Translations under genes and position numbers: made by a program
Shown: one piece after another, positions 9,870 through 18,509 of the stretch
How positions within the stretch are numbered: the stretch's first letter is position 1
Layout of the letters: every line of letters starts with the position of its first letter
Assembly (NCBI RefSeq): GCF_029360705.1
Contig: NZ_JARKMX010000008.1
Span: forward strand, 1,177,949-1,241,948
Length of the DNA stretch: 64,000 bases
Reading direction: 5' to 3'
Source: Paraflavitalea pollutisoli
GTDB taxonomy: Bacteria; Bacteroidota; Bacteroidia; Chitinophagales; Chitinophagaceae
The notes under the pieces: model-generated
Database searches by the model: none
Told to the model about the DNA's origin: nothing
The model's input: only the letters and a program-made list of their open reading frames with translations

Positions 9870-10207
9870 CTTTCAAATATAAACACGCGCTCATTTAATC
9901 AATGTTTGCGGGCTTCTTCCCCTTCCGCTAACAAGTTCAAATTTCCTGGCAAAGGACAGAACATGCTGCCAATAGTTGCTTCTAATTACTATACCTCATT
10001 ACAATGGGAGAAAGGAACCCTATGTCAAAAACACAGGTATTGAGTGTATGACAACTATTGAATAGATAATAAATACGGCTCTATTTCGTACGCAAGAAGG
10101 AGCTGACCACGTTGATGAAGACAACAAATATAATAGCATCACACACACTCTACCAAATAATCGCCTATATTTGTCTATATTTTTAGTGGACTACTAAACT
10201 CGTGGCT
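9870..10207. other. Gene-free stretch with possible promoter
   Basis: About 340 bases without a convincing gene. A short open frame on the plus strand (9834-10043) has no protein character. Near the right end, tatatttg at 10166-10173 fits the Bacteroidota -7 consensus TAnnTTTG and lies 35 bases before the next ATG. No clear TTG element was found at -33. Confidence 0.4.
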
Positions 10208-10519
10208 ATGTTGCGTAAATACACCCGTCTATTATTGCTCACGGCCTGGATCATTCCAGCGGCCTGGTCTGTAACTGCTGATCGAACCATTTCAGGCACC
10301 ATTGTTACTGCCGATGACAATACACCGGTAGAAGGTGTACAGGTTGCCGTAAAAGGAACCAACCGTACTTCCGGCACGCAGGCCGATGGCGTATTCTACA
10401 TACCTGTGAAGGAGAAAGATTCTGTGCTCACGTTCACGCATTCGGATTACGAGCAACAGGATGTCAAATTAACCAGCTCCAATGATTACACGATCACCAT
10501 GCGGCATAAAAAACAATAA
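10208..10519 (+). CDS. Small exported carboxypeptidase-regulatory-like (CarboxypepD_reg) protein
   Basis: ATG 10208 gives 103 residues; an upstream GTG at 10202 is possible but unneeded. A signal peptide (LLLLTAWIIPAAWSVTA) is followed by a single beta-sandwich domain of the CarboxypepD_reg/DUF4480 type: ISGTIVTADDNTPVEGVQVAVKGTNRTSGTQADGVFYIPV, then LTFTHSDYEQQDVKL (quoted in parts; about residues 27-95). This is the domain normally found in front of TonB-dependent SusC receptors. Here it stands alone and stops with MRHKKQ, with no plug or barrel. It could be a free-standing periplasmic domain or a relic of a larger receptor. No barrel-like sequence follows. Confidence 0.7.
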   Translation: MLRKYTRLLLLTAWIIPAAWSVTADRTISGTIVTADDNTPVEGVQVAVKGTNRTSGTQADGVFYIPVKEKDSVLTFTHSDYEQQDVKLTSSNDYTITMRHKKQ

Positions 10520-10535
10520 ACAAAGGGCATAAAAA

Positions 10536-10563
10536 ATCCCTGCTGCGACCATACAGCAAGGAT
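10536..10563. terminator. Bidirectional hairpin between convergent genes
   Basis: Arms atccctgctg (10536-10545) and cagcaaggat (10554-10563) pair with one G-T wobble. A-rich sequence to the left would give a T run on the minus strand, so it should terminate the SnoaL-like gene or both neighbours. Confidence 0.6.
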
Positions 10564-10581
10564 TCACTTATAAGGAGGCTA

Positions 10582-10935
10582 TTACTTCTTTTTATCGATA
10601 TTGTAAGTTACCATTTTTTTGATCTTCCCGTTCTCCATCTGATATACATCGCAATAGTCCATATGGTACTCTTTACCTGTCTTGTCATTGCGGCACAGCA
10701 CTTCCCCTGTAATAGCCGCCTCCTCGCCCTGCAAGATAAAATGAGTGCGGGTAGATCTGACTAATTTCATATCCGCATTGTCCGTAAAGAATTTACGCAG
10801 CGCATCCTTCCCATCAATCGTCATATCCCCGATCATATCCCAATGCATATCATCAGTAACATAGCTTAAAATGGCCTCGGTATCATTCCTGTCGAATGCG
10901 CCCAGGAATCCATTCAAAATTTGTTTATTGTCCAT
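10582..10935 (-). CDS. NTF2-like / SnoaL-like protein
   Basis: The 117-residue cone-shaped-fold protein has family marks: MDNKQILNGFLGAFDRNDTEAILSYVTDDMHWDMIG at the start, a central IDGKDALRKFF helix, and the terminal strands YCDVYQMENGKIKKMVTYN. SnoaL/NTF2-like proteins bind or isomerise small hydrophobic ligands, but most stand-alone members have no known substrate. There is no signal peptide, so it is cytoplasmic. It is convergent with the CarboxypepD_reg gene and appears to be monocistronic. Confidence 0.8.
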   Translation of the reverse strand: MDNKQILNGFLGAFDRNDTEAILSYVTDDMHWDMIGDMTIDGKDALRKFFTDNADMKLVRSTRTHFILQGEEAAITGEVLCRNDKTGKEYHMDYCDVYQMENGKIKKMVTYNIDKKK

Positions 10936-11105
10936 AGCAAAACGGTTTCGTTAAAGTGTGTTCAACAAAGCTAACAATCCCGTGCCAGCCTGGCCGGGTA
11001 CCTACCTGACAAATCGCAGGGGGTATTGCGACAATTCAGTATATTGTAGTTACTTGAAAACAACATCCTAGTCCTGCCCTACCGTTCAATAACCAACACG
11101 ATCGC

Positions 11106-11672
11106 ATGGACCAATTCTTCCACATCCGGATGCTCATGAGCATTATCGTCAGTCTCAGCGTGGCGACACTCCTGAAAGGGGTTGCCAAACTAATCGAGCA
11201 CCCCACCAAAGTAAAACTCTATTGGGTGCACCTATCCTGGGTATTGTATATATTCCTAACGCTCATCGATTTCTGGTGGTGGGAAATCAGGTTGAAAGGC
11301 GTTAAAGAATGGAGCTTTCAATCTTACCTGTTCATTATCTGTTATGTGGTCGTATTTTATATCATCTGCTCGCTGCTCTTCCCCGACGACATGAAGGAGT
11401 ACGATGGCTACAAGGGATATTACTATTCCCGCAAAAAATGGATCTTCTCCTTTCTGGGCATCTCCTTTCTGTTCGACGTGGGCGATACCTTTCTCAAAGG
11501 CGTCGAATACTATCAGTCGTTGGGCACCGAATACCTGGTGCGGATCATGGTGCATGTGCTCCTATGCCTGGTGGCCATCCGGTCGCGCAATGAAAAGGTA
11601 CATGCAGCCCTGGTGATCTTCTTCCTCTTGTACAACCTGATCTGGTTTATCCGGAAATACCAGGTACTGTAG
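11106..11672 (+). CDS. Hypothetical membrane protein with about six helices
   Basis: The 188-residue protein is not recognised as a named family. Hydrophobic segments near residues 8-26 (MLMSIIVSLSVATLLKGV), 40-58 (VHLSWVLYIFLTLIDFWWW), 75-92 (SYLFIICYVVVFYIICSLLF), 113-128, 146-160 (IMVHVLLCLVAI) and 168-183 suggest five to six membrane spans. A short soluble loop (DDMKEYDGYKGYYYSRKK) carries many tyrosines. It is followed by, and convergent with, the GHKL-nuclease gene, 58 bases apart. No function can be assigned. Confidence 0.65.
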   Translation: MDQFFHIRMLMSIIVSLSVATLLKGVAKLIEHPTKVKLYWVHLSWVLYIFLTLIDFWWWEIRLKGVKEWSFQSYLFIICYVVVFYIICSLLFPDDMKEYDGYKGYYYSRKKWIFSFLGISFLFDVGDTFLKGVEYYQSLGTEYLVRIMVHVLLCLVAIRSRNEKVHAALVIFFLLYNLIWFIRKYQVL

Positions 11673-11730
11673 ACGGCAGTTTTCTTTAATGAACAATAGA
11701 CAAAACAGGCAGCACTCCACCACCACGTTG

Positions 11731-13731
11731 TCAGTCAGCTTGCCTGGCCGCTGTATTTCGCTTTACCTTTTGCACGGTCTCTGTAGCAGTAGCAGCAGGC
11801 TGGTACAAAAGCTTGCGCTCCAACTGCAGTTTATCATTGAGAAACTTGTGCTTCATCTCAAATTCGTTGATCAACTCGCTCCATTTCTTCACATAGATCT
11901 TGTACTGTCCGGTCCGGAATGCCAGCGATGGCTCACCATGCGGCCGGGCGTTGTCCAGCGCCGCTTCGATCTCTCCTTTGCTGTTGAAGTCGGTACCTAC
12001 CAGGTAAAAAGTCCAGGTCATATTGGCGCCATTGAACTGCGCTTCATTCATGATCACGTTCATGTACTTCTTGACCTGCGCCAGTTCCTGCTCGCCCAGT
12101 TTCAAGGCCGGATGCTTCAGCTCCACCACGATATTCCTGATCTCATTGGTCAGTACATCCTGCCGGCACAGAAAGATATCCATCTCCCGGTACTTGTCTT
12201 CGTGCTGCACTGGTTTGGCGGGTTGCTCACCACGTAACAGGTGTATGTGCCGGCGCAGGGCTTCATCAAATTTCGGCTCAGCTGCCGTCACCAGGTGATA
12301 CTGCTCCCCAAAGATCCAGTAATGTGCTTCGATCAACTGTTGCAGATGATCCCGTTCATTCGCTTTTAGCTCTTTGCGCACGAGGAGGTCCCGCAGGCCA
12401 TCGATCGTCTTATAACGGTCTTCGATCATCCGGATCGTGTGATTGATTCGCGACAGGCGCGTTACTTTGATCAACTCCGACATCTGCTGCCGCTCTTCGG
12501 TCGATAACTCCACCACCCCCTCCAGAATGGCGAACAGCCGGTCGCGCTCTTCACTATCGAGCAACAGGTTGAGCAGGCGAACAAAGGTTTTTTTCTGCTC
12601 GATATTGAGGTTCAGGAACAACTTGGGTTGTATCTCGTAAAGCCCGCGCACCAGGTTCTCCAACTCTGCCTTACGCATGCCATCCCAGCTGTTTGCCGCA
12701 AAGGTGGGAAACACCTTATCTGCTTCGTATTGCTGTATCAAAACATCGGTATATTGCTTCAGGTAGGGCTTGCGTTTATCCTGCAGGTAATTGTTGAGCC
12801 ACTTGTGCAGAAAACGGAATACCGCATCCATCCGGTTGCCGCCGATCAGGGTCAACTGGTTTTCACCGATACCGCCTTTAAAACGGAACTGGTCGAAATA
12901 GGGGCTCTTGATATAGACACTGTGAAAGAAATGGTCGCCTTTGTTGTTGAGCGAGGTAAATTCCTTGAACCGCTCCGTATGATCCGATCCGATATAATAA
13001 TACTTGGAGAACTCCTTGTTGATCTTTTCATTCCACCGCACATACTGTACCTCAAAGGCATTTCCGGTATCATCATGATTCAACATGAAGTGGGCAGTAT
13101 CGCCGATGATCGCCGAGTAATCCAGCGGCTGACCGTTGATCAGCAAGGCATGCCCGCTGTCTTTGTTGAGCTCCAGGTACCAGCCGAATTCCAGGCAGAG
13201 AAAGGGGATCAGCTCATCCTGGAGCCGCGCCTCGATGATATCGGGCAGGATGTTGTGAAAGGTAACCGTAGTGCCGGTCGGTTTCTTTACCTCCCGTATA
13301 CCAGAGTCAGGACTTTCGTAGCGGTTGATCGATCCAAACTTGATGTTGATAAAATATTCGTAGTGTTTTTTCTTCTCCCCATACACAGTTCGCCAGGTAG
13401 CTTCAGCAGCAAACTTAAAGAAGGTCAGTCGCCCCACCCCGTTTTTGCCGTGCACGGCAGAAGTGTTTTTGGGGGACTCTATCTCGATGGCCTTTTGAGA
13501 ATCGAAAAAGGGAGAAAACTTCTCCGACAATTTAGCGCGGTCGATACCATACCCATTATCCGACACTTCAATCTTCGCTACAAAACCGAGGGCATTGGCT
13601 TCATAATCCAGCCTAACCGTCGTTGCCCGCGCATCGAAGCCATTCCAGATGTATTCTGCAATCGCCTGCTTATAATCGAATTTGCTCAGTACCCGCTGAA
13701 TCCCCTTCCCCGTGATCTCGATATTCGCCAT
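11731..13731 (-). CDS. GHKL (Hsp90/MutL/MORC-like) ATPase fused to a Shedu/DUF4263-like nuclease domain
   Basis: 666 residues from ATG 13731. The N-terminal GHKL ATP-binding fold is complete: N box EYIWNGFDA with Glu26, Asn30 and Asp33; DNGYGID at 58-64; HGKNGVGR at 94-101; PTGTTVTFHN at 151-160. A transducer-like middle region (160-300) and a helical linker (300-460) follow. The C-terminal domain (about 464-625) starts with LIEAHYWIFG (Glu468). It continues with a PD-(D/E)XK-type core of MDIFL (Asp518) and VVELKHP (Glu537, Lys539), then EQELAQVKKY, an arrangement like DUF4263/Shedu nucleases. ATP-gated DNA or nucleic-acid cleavage is the natural prediction, as in bacterial MORC-like proteins associated with restriction. 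It stands alone with its own promoter-like sequence. There is no signal peptide. Function is inferred; the domains are clear. Confidence 0.82.
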   Translation of the reverse strand: MANIEITGKGIQRVLSKFDYKQAIAEYIWNGFDARATTVRLDYEANALGFVAKIEVSDNGYGIDRAKLSEKFSPFFDSQKAIEIESPKNTSAVHGKNGVGRLTFFKFAAEATWRTVYGEKKKHYEYFINIKFGSINRYESPDSGIREVKKPTGTTVTFHNILPDIIEARLQDELIPFLCLEFGWYLELNKDSGHALLINGQPLDYSAIIGDTAHFMLNHDDTGNAFEVQYVRWNEKINKEFSKYYYIGSDHTERFKEFTSLNNKGDHFFHSVYIKSPYFDQFRFKGGIGENQLTLIGGNRMDAVFRFLHKWLNNYLQDKRKPYLKQYTDVLIQQYEADKVFPTFAANSWDGMRKAELENLVRGLYEIQPKLFLNLNIEQKKTFVRLLNLLLDSEERDRLFAILEGVVELSTEERQQMSELIKVTRLSRINHTIRMIEDRYKTIDGLRDLLVRKELKANERDHLQQLIEAHYWIFGEQYHLVTAAEPKFDEALRRHIHLLRGEQPAKPVQHEDKYREMDIFLCRQDVLTNEIRNIVVELKHPALKLGEQELAQVKKYMNVIMNEAQFNGANMTWTFYLVGTDFNSKGEIEAALDNARPHGEPSLAFRTGQYKIYVKKWSELINEFEMKHKFLNDKLQLERKLLYQPAATATETVQKVKRNTAARQAD

Positions 13732-13766
13732 AACTGACCGTTAATATATTTAGTTAAAAGTACGCA

Positions 13767-13794
13767 TTTATACTAAATAAATTAGCATTGTCAA
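13767..13794 (-). promoter_or_regulatory. Sigma70-like promoter for the GHKL-nuclease gene
   Basis: Read on the minus strand, TTGACA (13794-13789) is followed after 16 bases by TATAAA (13772-13767), about 35 bases before the ATG at 13731. This resembles the E. coli-type promoter more than the Bacteroidota TAnnTTTG form. Confidence 0.5.
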
Positions 13795-14085
13795 GCATAA
13801 AAAATGTCCAGATTCTCCGACCGTAGTATTGACCTGTTCATCAAGGATCAACAAATAAGCATTGTGCAAATTTGAATGCCGCTTCGTCATTTTACCGTAT
13901 TTCCCTTTGTTGAACGCTGGTTTTTGGGGTTTACGGGAAAATCTTTGCTACTGGTTGGTAACCAGCCTGCTATAAGCCGAACACTTTTCTACTACTCCTA
14001 CCGGGGTGGTACTCAATCATAGGGGAAATCGACGTTTTCGAGTTGTAACGCAATCAGGGAGCAGCCCCCTACAGCGTCGGGCAGG
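13795..14085. other. Gene-free stretch between GHKL-nuclease and DUF4159 genes
   Basis: Beyond the promoter-like element just downstream, no open frame, repeat or RNA gene was recognised in these about 290 bases. It must hold the 3' end signals of the DUF4159 transcript, but no good hairpin with a T run was found. Confidence 0.4.
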
Positions 14086-14712
14086 CTATGCCTGCATCGC
14101 GTACAGGATAATATTCAAGCCAAACTTCGTGTTGTCTTCAGCCATGAAACGCTTGTTGCGGAAATCATAATCCCATTCGCAACCATAATCTTTGTTGCTG
14201 TACAAAACTCCGATGCGTCCGTTGATCTCAACGGCTTTCAGGTAGTCATGGATCAGGTCATCGCCCCAGCCATTGAGTTCGAAAGAAGTTGGGGGAGGCC
14301 CTTTTTCGAAGGTGAAAAAGGAGCGGTATAGCTCGTGGTTATTGGGGATCTTCCTGAGCGCCTGTTGCCCAAACGTCGTAGCCATCTGGTTCTCGAAAGA
14401 TTTGGCAAACAGCCCATCGATATCGTGGTTGCAGTCGTCTACAAAAACAAATCCACCATTCTGCACGTATTTTTTGAAATTGGCTTGCTCCCGTGCATTG
14501 AACTGTACCAGTTTGTGGCCACTGAGGTAGCAGAAAGGTGCGGAAAAAATATCCTCACTATCCAAGGCCACCACACGCTCCTGCGGATTTACAGGAATGG
14601 TAGTGTACTCGATCAATGAGTTCAATAAATTTACCGGCATGCGCTGGTCCGTATCCCAGTCGCCGGAATGGTAGCTGATGCGGGTAAATGTAAACTTGTT
14701 GCCGTGCCTCAT
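14086..14712 (-). CDS. DUF4159 domain protein
   Basis: The 208-residue protein has the class I glutamine-amidotransferase-like fold of DUF4159. Recognisable parts are FTFTRISYHSGDWDTDQRM at the start, VVALDSEDIFSAPFCYLSGHK in the middle, the flexible segment FKKYVQNGGFVFVDDCNHD, and YGCEWDYDFRNKRFMAEDNTKFGLNIILYAMQ at the end. No catalytic Cys-His-Glu triad is evident, so a binding or structural role is likely. In many bacteria DUF4159 proteins are encoded with MoxR, DUF58 and BatA genes. That cluster starts 245 bases away here, transcribed divergently, which supports membership in the same system. No signal peptide is seen from this start. Confidence 0.8.
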   Translation of the reverse strand: MRHGNKFTFTRISYHSGDWDTDQRMPVNLLNSLIEYTTIPVNPQERVVALDSEDIFSAPFCYLSGHKLVQFNAREQANFKKYVQNGGFVFVDDCNHDIDGLFAKSFENQMATTFGQQALRKIPNNHELYRSFFTFEKGPPPTSFELNGWGDDLIHDYLKAVEINGRIGVLYSNKDYGCEWDYDFRNKRFMAEDNTKFGLNIILYAMQA

Positions 14713-14957
14713 AGTTTGAATCCTTAATGCAGTTCCTGCAGCTACCAGTTACCACTGGTGTCGGATGCAAGGAAGCGAATTACCGGAATAAAATTGACAT
14801 TAAAATTGAAATATTTTAAACTCGGCGAAAGAAAAAGAAATGATTTGACGTCAAAATTCCCGAACTTCCGTCGCTACGGAGTAAAAAAGCACCTATCAAT
14901 TAAACCTTCATAGACGCCATTGCTGACCCATTGAAAGACACTTAACCAAAACTACTA

Positions 14958-15959
14958 TTGACGTTGGTACTGACAGAATCAAAAGTTGGCGACCTGCTTA
15001 AAAAGGTTTCCCTACTCAAACAGGAAATTCAGAAAGTGATCGTAGGACAGGATGAGGTCCTGGAAGAAATACTGGTAGCCTTGCTCGCCGGTGGCCACTG
15101 TCTGCTGGAAGGCGTTCCCGGCCTGGCCAAAACACTCATGGTTCGCACCATGTCGCAGGCACTCCACCTCAGTTTCCGCCGCATACAGTTTACGCCCGAC
15201 CTGATGCCCTCCGACATCGTTGGCACAGAGATTCTCGAAGAGGACCTGGTAACCGGTAAACGTTCGTTCATCTTTACCAAAGGTCCCATCTTCGCCAATA
15301 TACTACTGGCCGACGAGATCAATCGTACACCTCCCAAAACACAATCGGCCCTGCTGGAAGCCATGCAGGAATTTGAAGTGACCTATGCCGGTAAAACCTA
15401 CCACCTCGATCGTCCCTTCTTTATCCTGGCTACGCAAAACCCGATCGAACAGGCAGGCACCTATCCCCTGCCTGAAGCACAGCTCGATCGCTTCCTGCTG
15501 TATGTGAAGATCGGTTACCCATCCGAACAGGAAGAGATCCGCATTCTCAGTAATACCACCGGTTCAAAGAAAAATAAAGTAGAAGCCATTGTCAGCGGCG
15601 AAGAGATCATTCAGCTGCAGAACATGGTACGGGATGTTACCATCAGTGATGACCTGACAGCCTGGGCTGGCAAGATCGTTCGTGCGACCCGGCCAGATAC
15701 CACTACTGCCGACTATGTAAAAGAATGGGTACGCTGGGGCGCCGGTCCACGTGCGGGGCAGGCATTGATCCTTACCGCCAAAGCGAGAGCCCTGTTGCAC
15801 GGACGATACGCCGTTACACCAGCCGATATCCAGGCCATGGCCTACCCCGTACTGCGCCACCGCATATTGATGAACTTCAAAGCCGATGCAGAAAGAGTTA
15901 CTTCGGATATGGTCACTGCCAACCTGTTGAAAGTGATCGAAAGACCCAAAGCCCTCTAG
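14958..15959 (+). CDS. MoxR-family AAA+ ATPase
   Basis: 333 residues, starting at TTG 14958 (TTG 14964 is also possible); there is no in-frame ATG upstream before a stop. The Walker A is EGVPGLAKT (residues 51-59), with Lys58. Walker B is ILLADEINRTPP with Asp119 and Glu120. FILATQNPIEQAGTYPLPEAQLDRF carries sensor 1 and the arginine finger (quoted as a landmark; about residues 156-180). MoxR ATPases act as chaperones that mature or activate VWA-domain partners. It is the first gene of a plus-strand run with DUF58, BatA-N and DUF4175-like genes, the usual partners. A divergent DUF4159 gene shares its upstream region. Confidence 0.92.
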   Translation: MTLVLTESKVGDLLKKVSLLKQEIQKVIVGQDEVLEEILVALLAGGHCLLEGVPGLAKTLMVRTMSQALHLSFRRIQFTPDLMPSDIVGTEILEEDLVTGKRSFIFTKGPIFANILLADEINRTPPKTQSALLEAMQEFEVTYAGKTYHLDRPFFILATQNPIEQAGTYPLPEAQLDRFLLYVKIGYPSEQEEIRILSNTTGSKKNKVEAIVSGEEIIQLQNMVRDVTISDDLTAWAGKIVRATRPDTTTADYVKEWVRWGAGPRAGQALILTAKARALLHGRYAVTPADIQAMAYPVLRHRILMNFKADAERVTSDMVTANLLKVIERPKAL

Positions 15960-16041
15960 GGGCTACCCCGTTTCAGGTATACAGCCATGCAATACAAAGG
16001 CCCTGCCTACACAGGGCATCACCTGTAATGAATAGTATACA

Positions 16042-16923
16042 ATGGCATTAGCCGACCCAAACATATTGCTGTCTTTAAGGAACCTCGCGCTGGCGGCTAA
16101 AACCACCATCGACGGGTTCATGACGGGCGCCAACAAAAGCACCATCAAGGGAAGCGGTATGGAGTTCAGCCAATACCGTAGTTATATGCCGGGCGACGAT
16201 CTGCGTTGGATGGATTGGAAGATGTATGCCCGCAGTGACCGGTATTACATCCGTGAATCGGAGTCGGAGACCAATATCAGCGTGCGCCTGCTGGTCGATG
16301 CTTCCGCTTCGATGGAGCACCGTGATGGATCATTCAGCAAGATGGAGTATGCCCGTTACCTCGCTGCCAGTCTGGCCTACCTCGCCAATATGCAAGGCGA
16401 TGCGGTGGGCTTGTACGTAATGCGGGAAGATGGCATTTTTTCGCTGGCCGCCCGACAGGGTTTTCAAAACCTCAACCGCTTGTTCTATCAACTGGAGCAA
16501 GCCGGACCTGCCGGCAAGTTTACCGAGTCGGTTTATTACAAAGACATTTATGCCGGCGGCCGCACGCGCGAGCTGCTGATCTTTGTTACGGATATGTACC
16601 AGCAGGATAACGAGATCTATCAACTCCTCGACCTGCTGGGTGCCCTGCGCCACGAGATCATCGTATTGCACCTCATGGCGCGCAATGAAATGGAGTTGAA
16701 TTACCCTGGCTATACCACGCTGGAAGACCTGGAAACGGGCCAAACCATCAAAGTAGACACCGCTGCCGTGAAAAAGGAATACGACACCAAACTTGCCGCC
16801 CATCTGGACGGCATTAAAAAAGAACTGATAGGTCGACATATCGATTACCGGTTGATGATCACAGACCAACCGATAGACCAGGCGTTGAGAGATTACCTGA
16901 GGGCGAGGGGCAGACACCGATAA
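16042..16923 (+). CDS. DUF58 (VWA-like) protein, MoxR partner
   Basis: The 293-residue protein carries the DUF58 signature FSQYRSYMPGDDLRWMDWK (about residues 42-60), which is the R-x-Y-x-P-G-D-D-x-R-x-x-D-W motif. The following VWA-like domain begins LLVDASASM with Asp86, Ser88 and Ser90 forming a MIDAS-type metal site. It ends with a conserved alpha/beta region (ELLIFVTDMYQQDNE, HEIIVLHLMARNE). DUF58 proteins are proposed substrates or adaptors of MoxR chaperones. It starts 82 bases after the MoxR stop, on the same strand. There are no transmembrane spans, so it is cytoplasmic. Confidence 0.9.
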   Translation: MALADPNILLSLRNLALAAKTTIDGFMTGANKSTIKGSGMEFSQYRSYMPGDDLRWMDWKMYARSDRYYIRESESETNISVRLLVDASASMEHRDGSFSKMEYARYLAASLAYLANMQGDAVGLYVMREDGIFSLAARQGFQNLNRLFYQLEQAGPAGKFTESVYYKDIYAGGRTRELLIFVTDMYQQDNEIYQLLDLLGALRHEIIVLHLMARNEMELNYPGYTTLEDLETGQTIKVDTAAVKKEYDTKLAAHLDGIKKELIGRHIDYRLMITDQPIDQALRDYLRARGRHR

Positions 16924-17009
16924 TCATGGGGAGTGGCAATTGGAAGCCTTCAGGGGGTTTCCTCGTTGCCTTGATGCCTGGTTGCCTCGTATAAAAACAT
17001 GAGAGAAAC

Positions 17010-18509
17010 GTGCTACAATTATTGAATCCCATAGGACTCCTGGCCGCCACCGCGGTGCTGATACCGGTATTGGTACACCTTTGGCGTGAACGTATCGGCA
17101 AAACCTTGCGCATCGGCAGCATCCGGCTGCTGGCGAATAGCAACCGCACCCAATCCAATAGCCTGCGCATCTACAACTGGCCACTATTTCTCTTACGTTG
17201 TTTGCTGGTGTTGCTGCTGGCGCTGTTGTTGGCAAAACCCGTTTGGCAACAACAACCCAAAGCGGGTGTTCAGCAAGGATGGATACTGATACCCCAGTCA
17301 GAAAGGCGCCTCGCTTATACGCAATACAAAACTACTATCGACTCCTTGCTGGCTGCCAAATGGGAGCTGCATGACCTGGGAACAGGATTCAGGACATTCA
17401 ATATTTCCGAACCGATCGCGCCGCCCAGTCAATCGGAATATAAAGGCGCCGGCTCACCCCGTATTTACCTGGCCGGCGAAACGGAAACAGCTGCTATCTC
17501 TACCTGGTCGCTGATGAAGGAACTCGATAGCCGCTTACCTGCCGGCTATGCCGTACAGGTATTCACGAGTAATCGCCTGGCACAATACGAGGGCACCCGA
17601 CCGGCCACCAGCCTATCGTTGCGCTGGCACAGCTACCTGCCCGCGGATTCTTCCATCACGACGAATATGGCTGCCTGGATCGGCCCCAAACAGGCTATAA
17701 AGACCCTGGTGCAAACAGCCACCCCTGCCGCCCTGCAGTATGCCGTAACGACGGCCAACACCCTCCCGCAAGACATCGAAGTCGATACAGCGTTGTACCG
17801 TATAGCCATTTATCCCGGCGCCAACACTGCCGATGCTCGTTACCTCAAGGCAGCTCTGCAAGCGATCGGCGACGTCAGTGAACTACGCTTTGATATTTCA
17901 ACCCTTTCGACAGGCCAGCTACCTGCGGCACCACAACAGCTGATCATTCAACTGAATGCCACACCTGCCCTGCCACTTGATGCACTTAGCCCGGGAGGAA
18001 AACTATTGAAGTACGATACCGGCAAGCTGGTCAGTCACGCGAGCTGGCAGCAAGCCGATGGCCTGGTATCCCTCGGTACAAGCATGCAGCGAACGTATAG
18101 CTATATACCCGGTCAACAGGTAGGCAGACCGTTATGGACGTTGGCCAATGGACAACCGTTGCTCACGGTACAGGACACAGCCGGCAAACAGGTGTTCCGC
18201 TTCAAAGCACAATTTAATCCGGCTGCCGGCGACCTGGTATGGTCTGGTGATTTTGCACAACAGCTATTACCCCTGGTACTCGCCACACCTGCTACCACGA
18301 GCGACAACGATATCCGTAGTATCGACGACCGACAGGCGATGCCCACTACCAGCACCACTCCACGTCCACTCAACAGGGCGGATATGACAACCAATAACGC
18401 CAATGACCAAACTGATCTTTCCACGCTTATTGGAATGCTCGTGATACTCACGTTGGCGGCAGAACGGCTATTGGTTTACCGTCAACAAAACAAACTCCAC
18501 CATGCCTGA
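17010..18509 (+). CDS. BatA-like membrane protein (aerotolerance regulator N-terminal domain)
   Basis: 499 residues from GTG 17010. The N-terminus matches the BatA/aerotolerance domain: LLNPIGLLAATAVLIPVLVHLW, then KTLRIGSIRLL and a second span WPLFLLRCLLVLLLALLLAKPVW. The middle (100-450) is a periplasmic region of low similarity without a MIDAS motif. A third span lies near the C-terminus (LSTLIGMLVILTLAAERLLVY). The family anchors VWA-type complexes to the inner membrane and works with MoxR and DUF58. It overlaps the next gene by 8 bases, showing translational coupling. Confidence 0.85.
   Translation: MLQLLNPIGLLAATAVLIPVLVHLWRERIGKTLRIGSIRLLANSNRTQSNSLRIYNWPLFLLRCLLVLLLALLLAKPVWQQQPKAGVQQGWILIPQSERRLAYTQYKTTIDSLLAAKWELHDLGTGFRTFNISEPIAPPSQSEYKGAGSPRIYLAGETETAAISTWSLMKELDSRLPAGYAVQVFTSNRLAQYEGTRPATSLSLRWHSYLPADSSITTNMAAWIGPKQAIKTLVQTATPAALQYAVTTANTLPQDIEVDTALYRIAIYPGANTADARYLKAALQAIGDVSELRFDISTLSTGQLPAAPQQLIIQLNATPALPLDALSPGGKLLKYDTGKLVSHASWQQADGLVSLGTSMQRTYSYIPGQQVGRPLWTLANGQPLLTVQDTAGKQVFRFKAQFNPAAGDLVWSGDFAQQLLPLVLATPATTSDNDIRSIDDRQAMPTTSTTPRPLNRADMTTNNANDQTDLSTLIGMLVILTLAAERLLVYRQQNKLHHA

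Noticed and set aside
9834-10043. Short plus-strand open frame
   Set aside because: Starts in the terminator hairpin and has no protein-like sequence.
12628-13737. 369-residue open frame on the plus strand
   Set aside because: It is the antisense shadow of the GHKL-nuclease gene, whose motifs are all on the minus strand.
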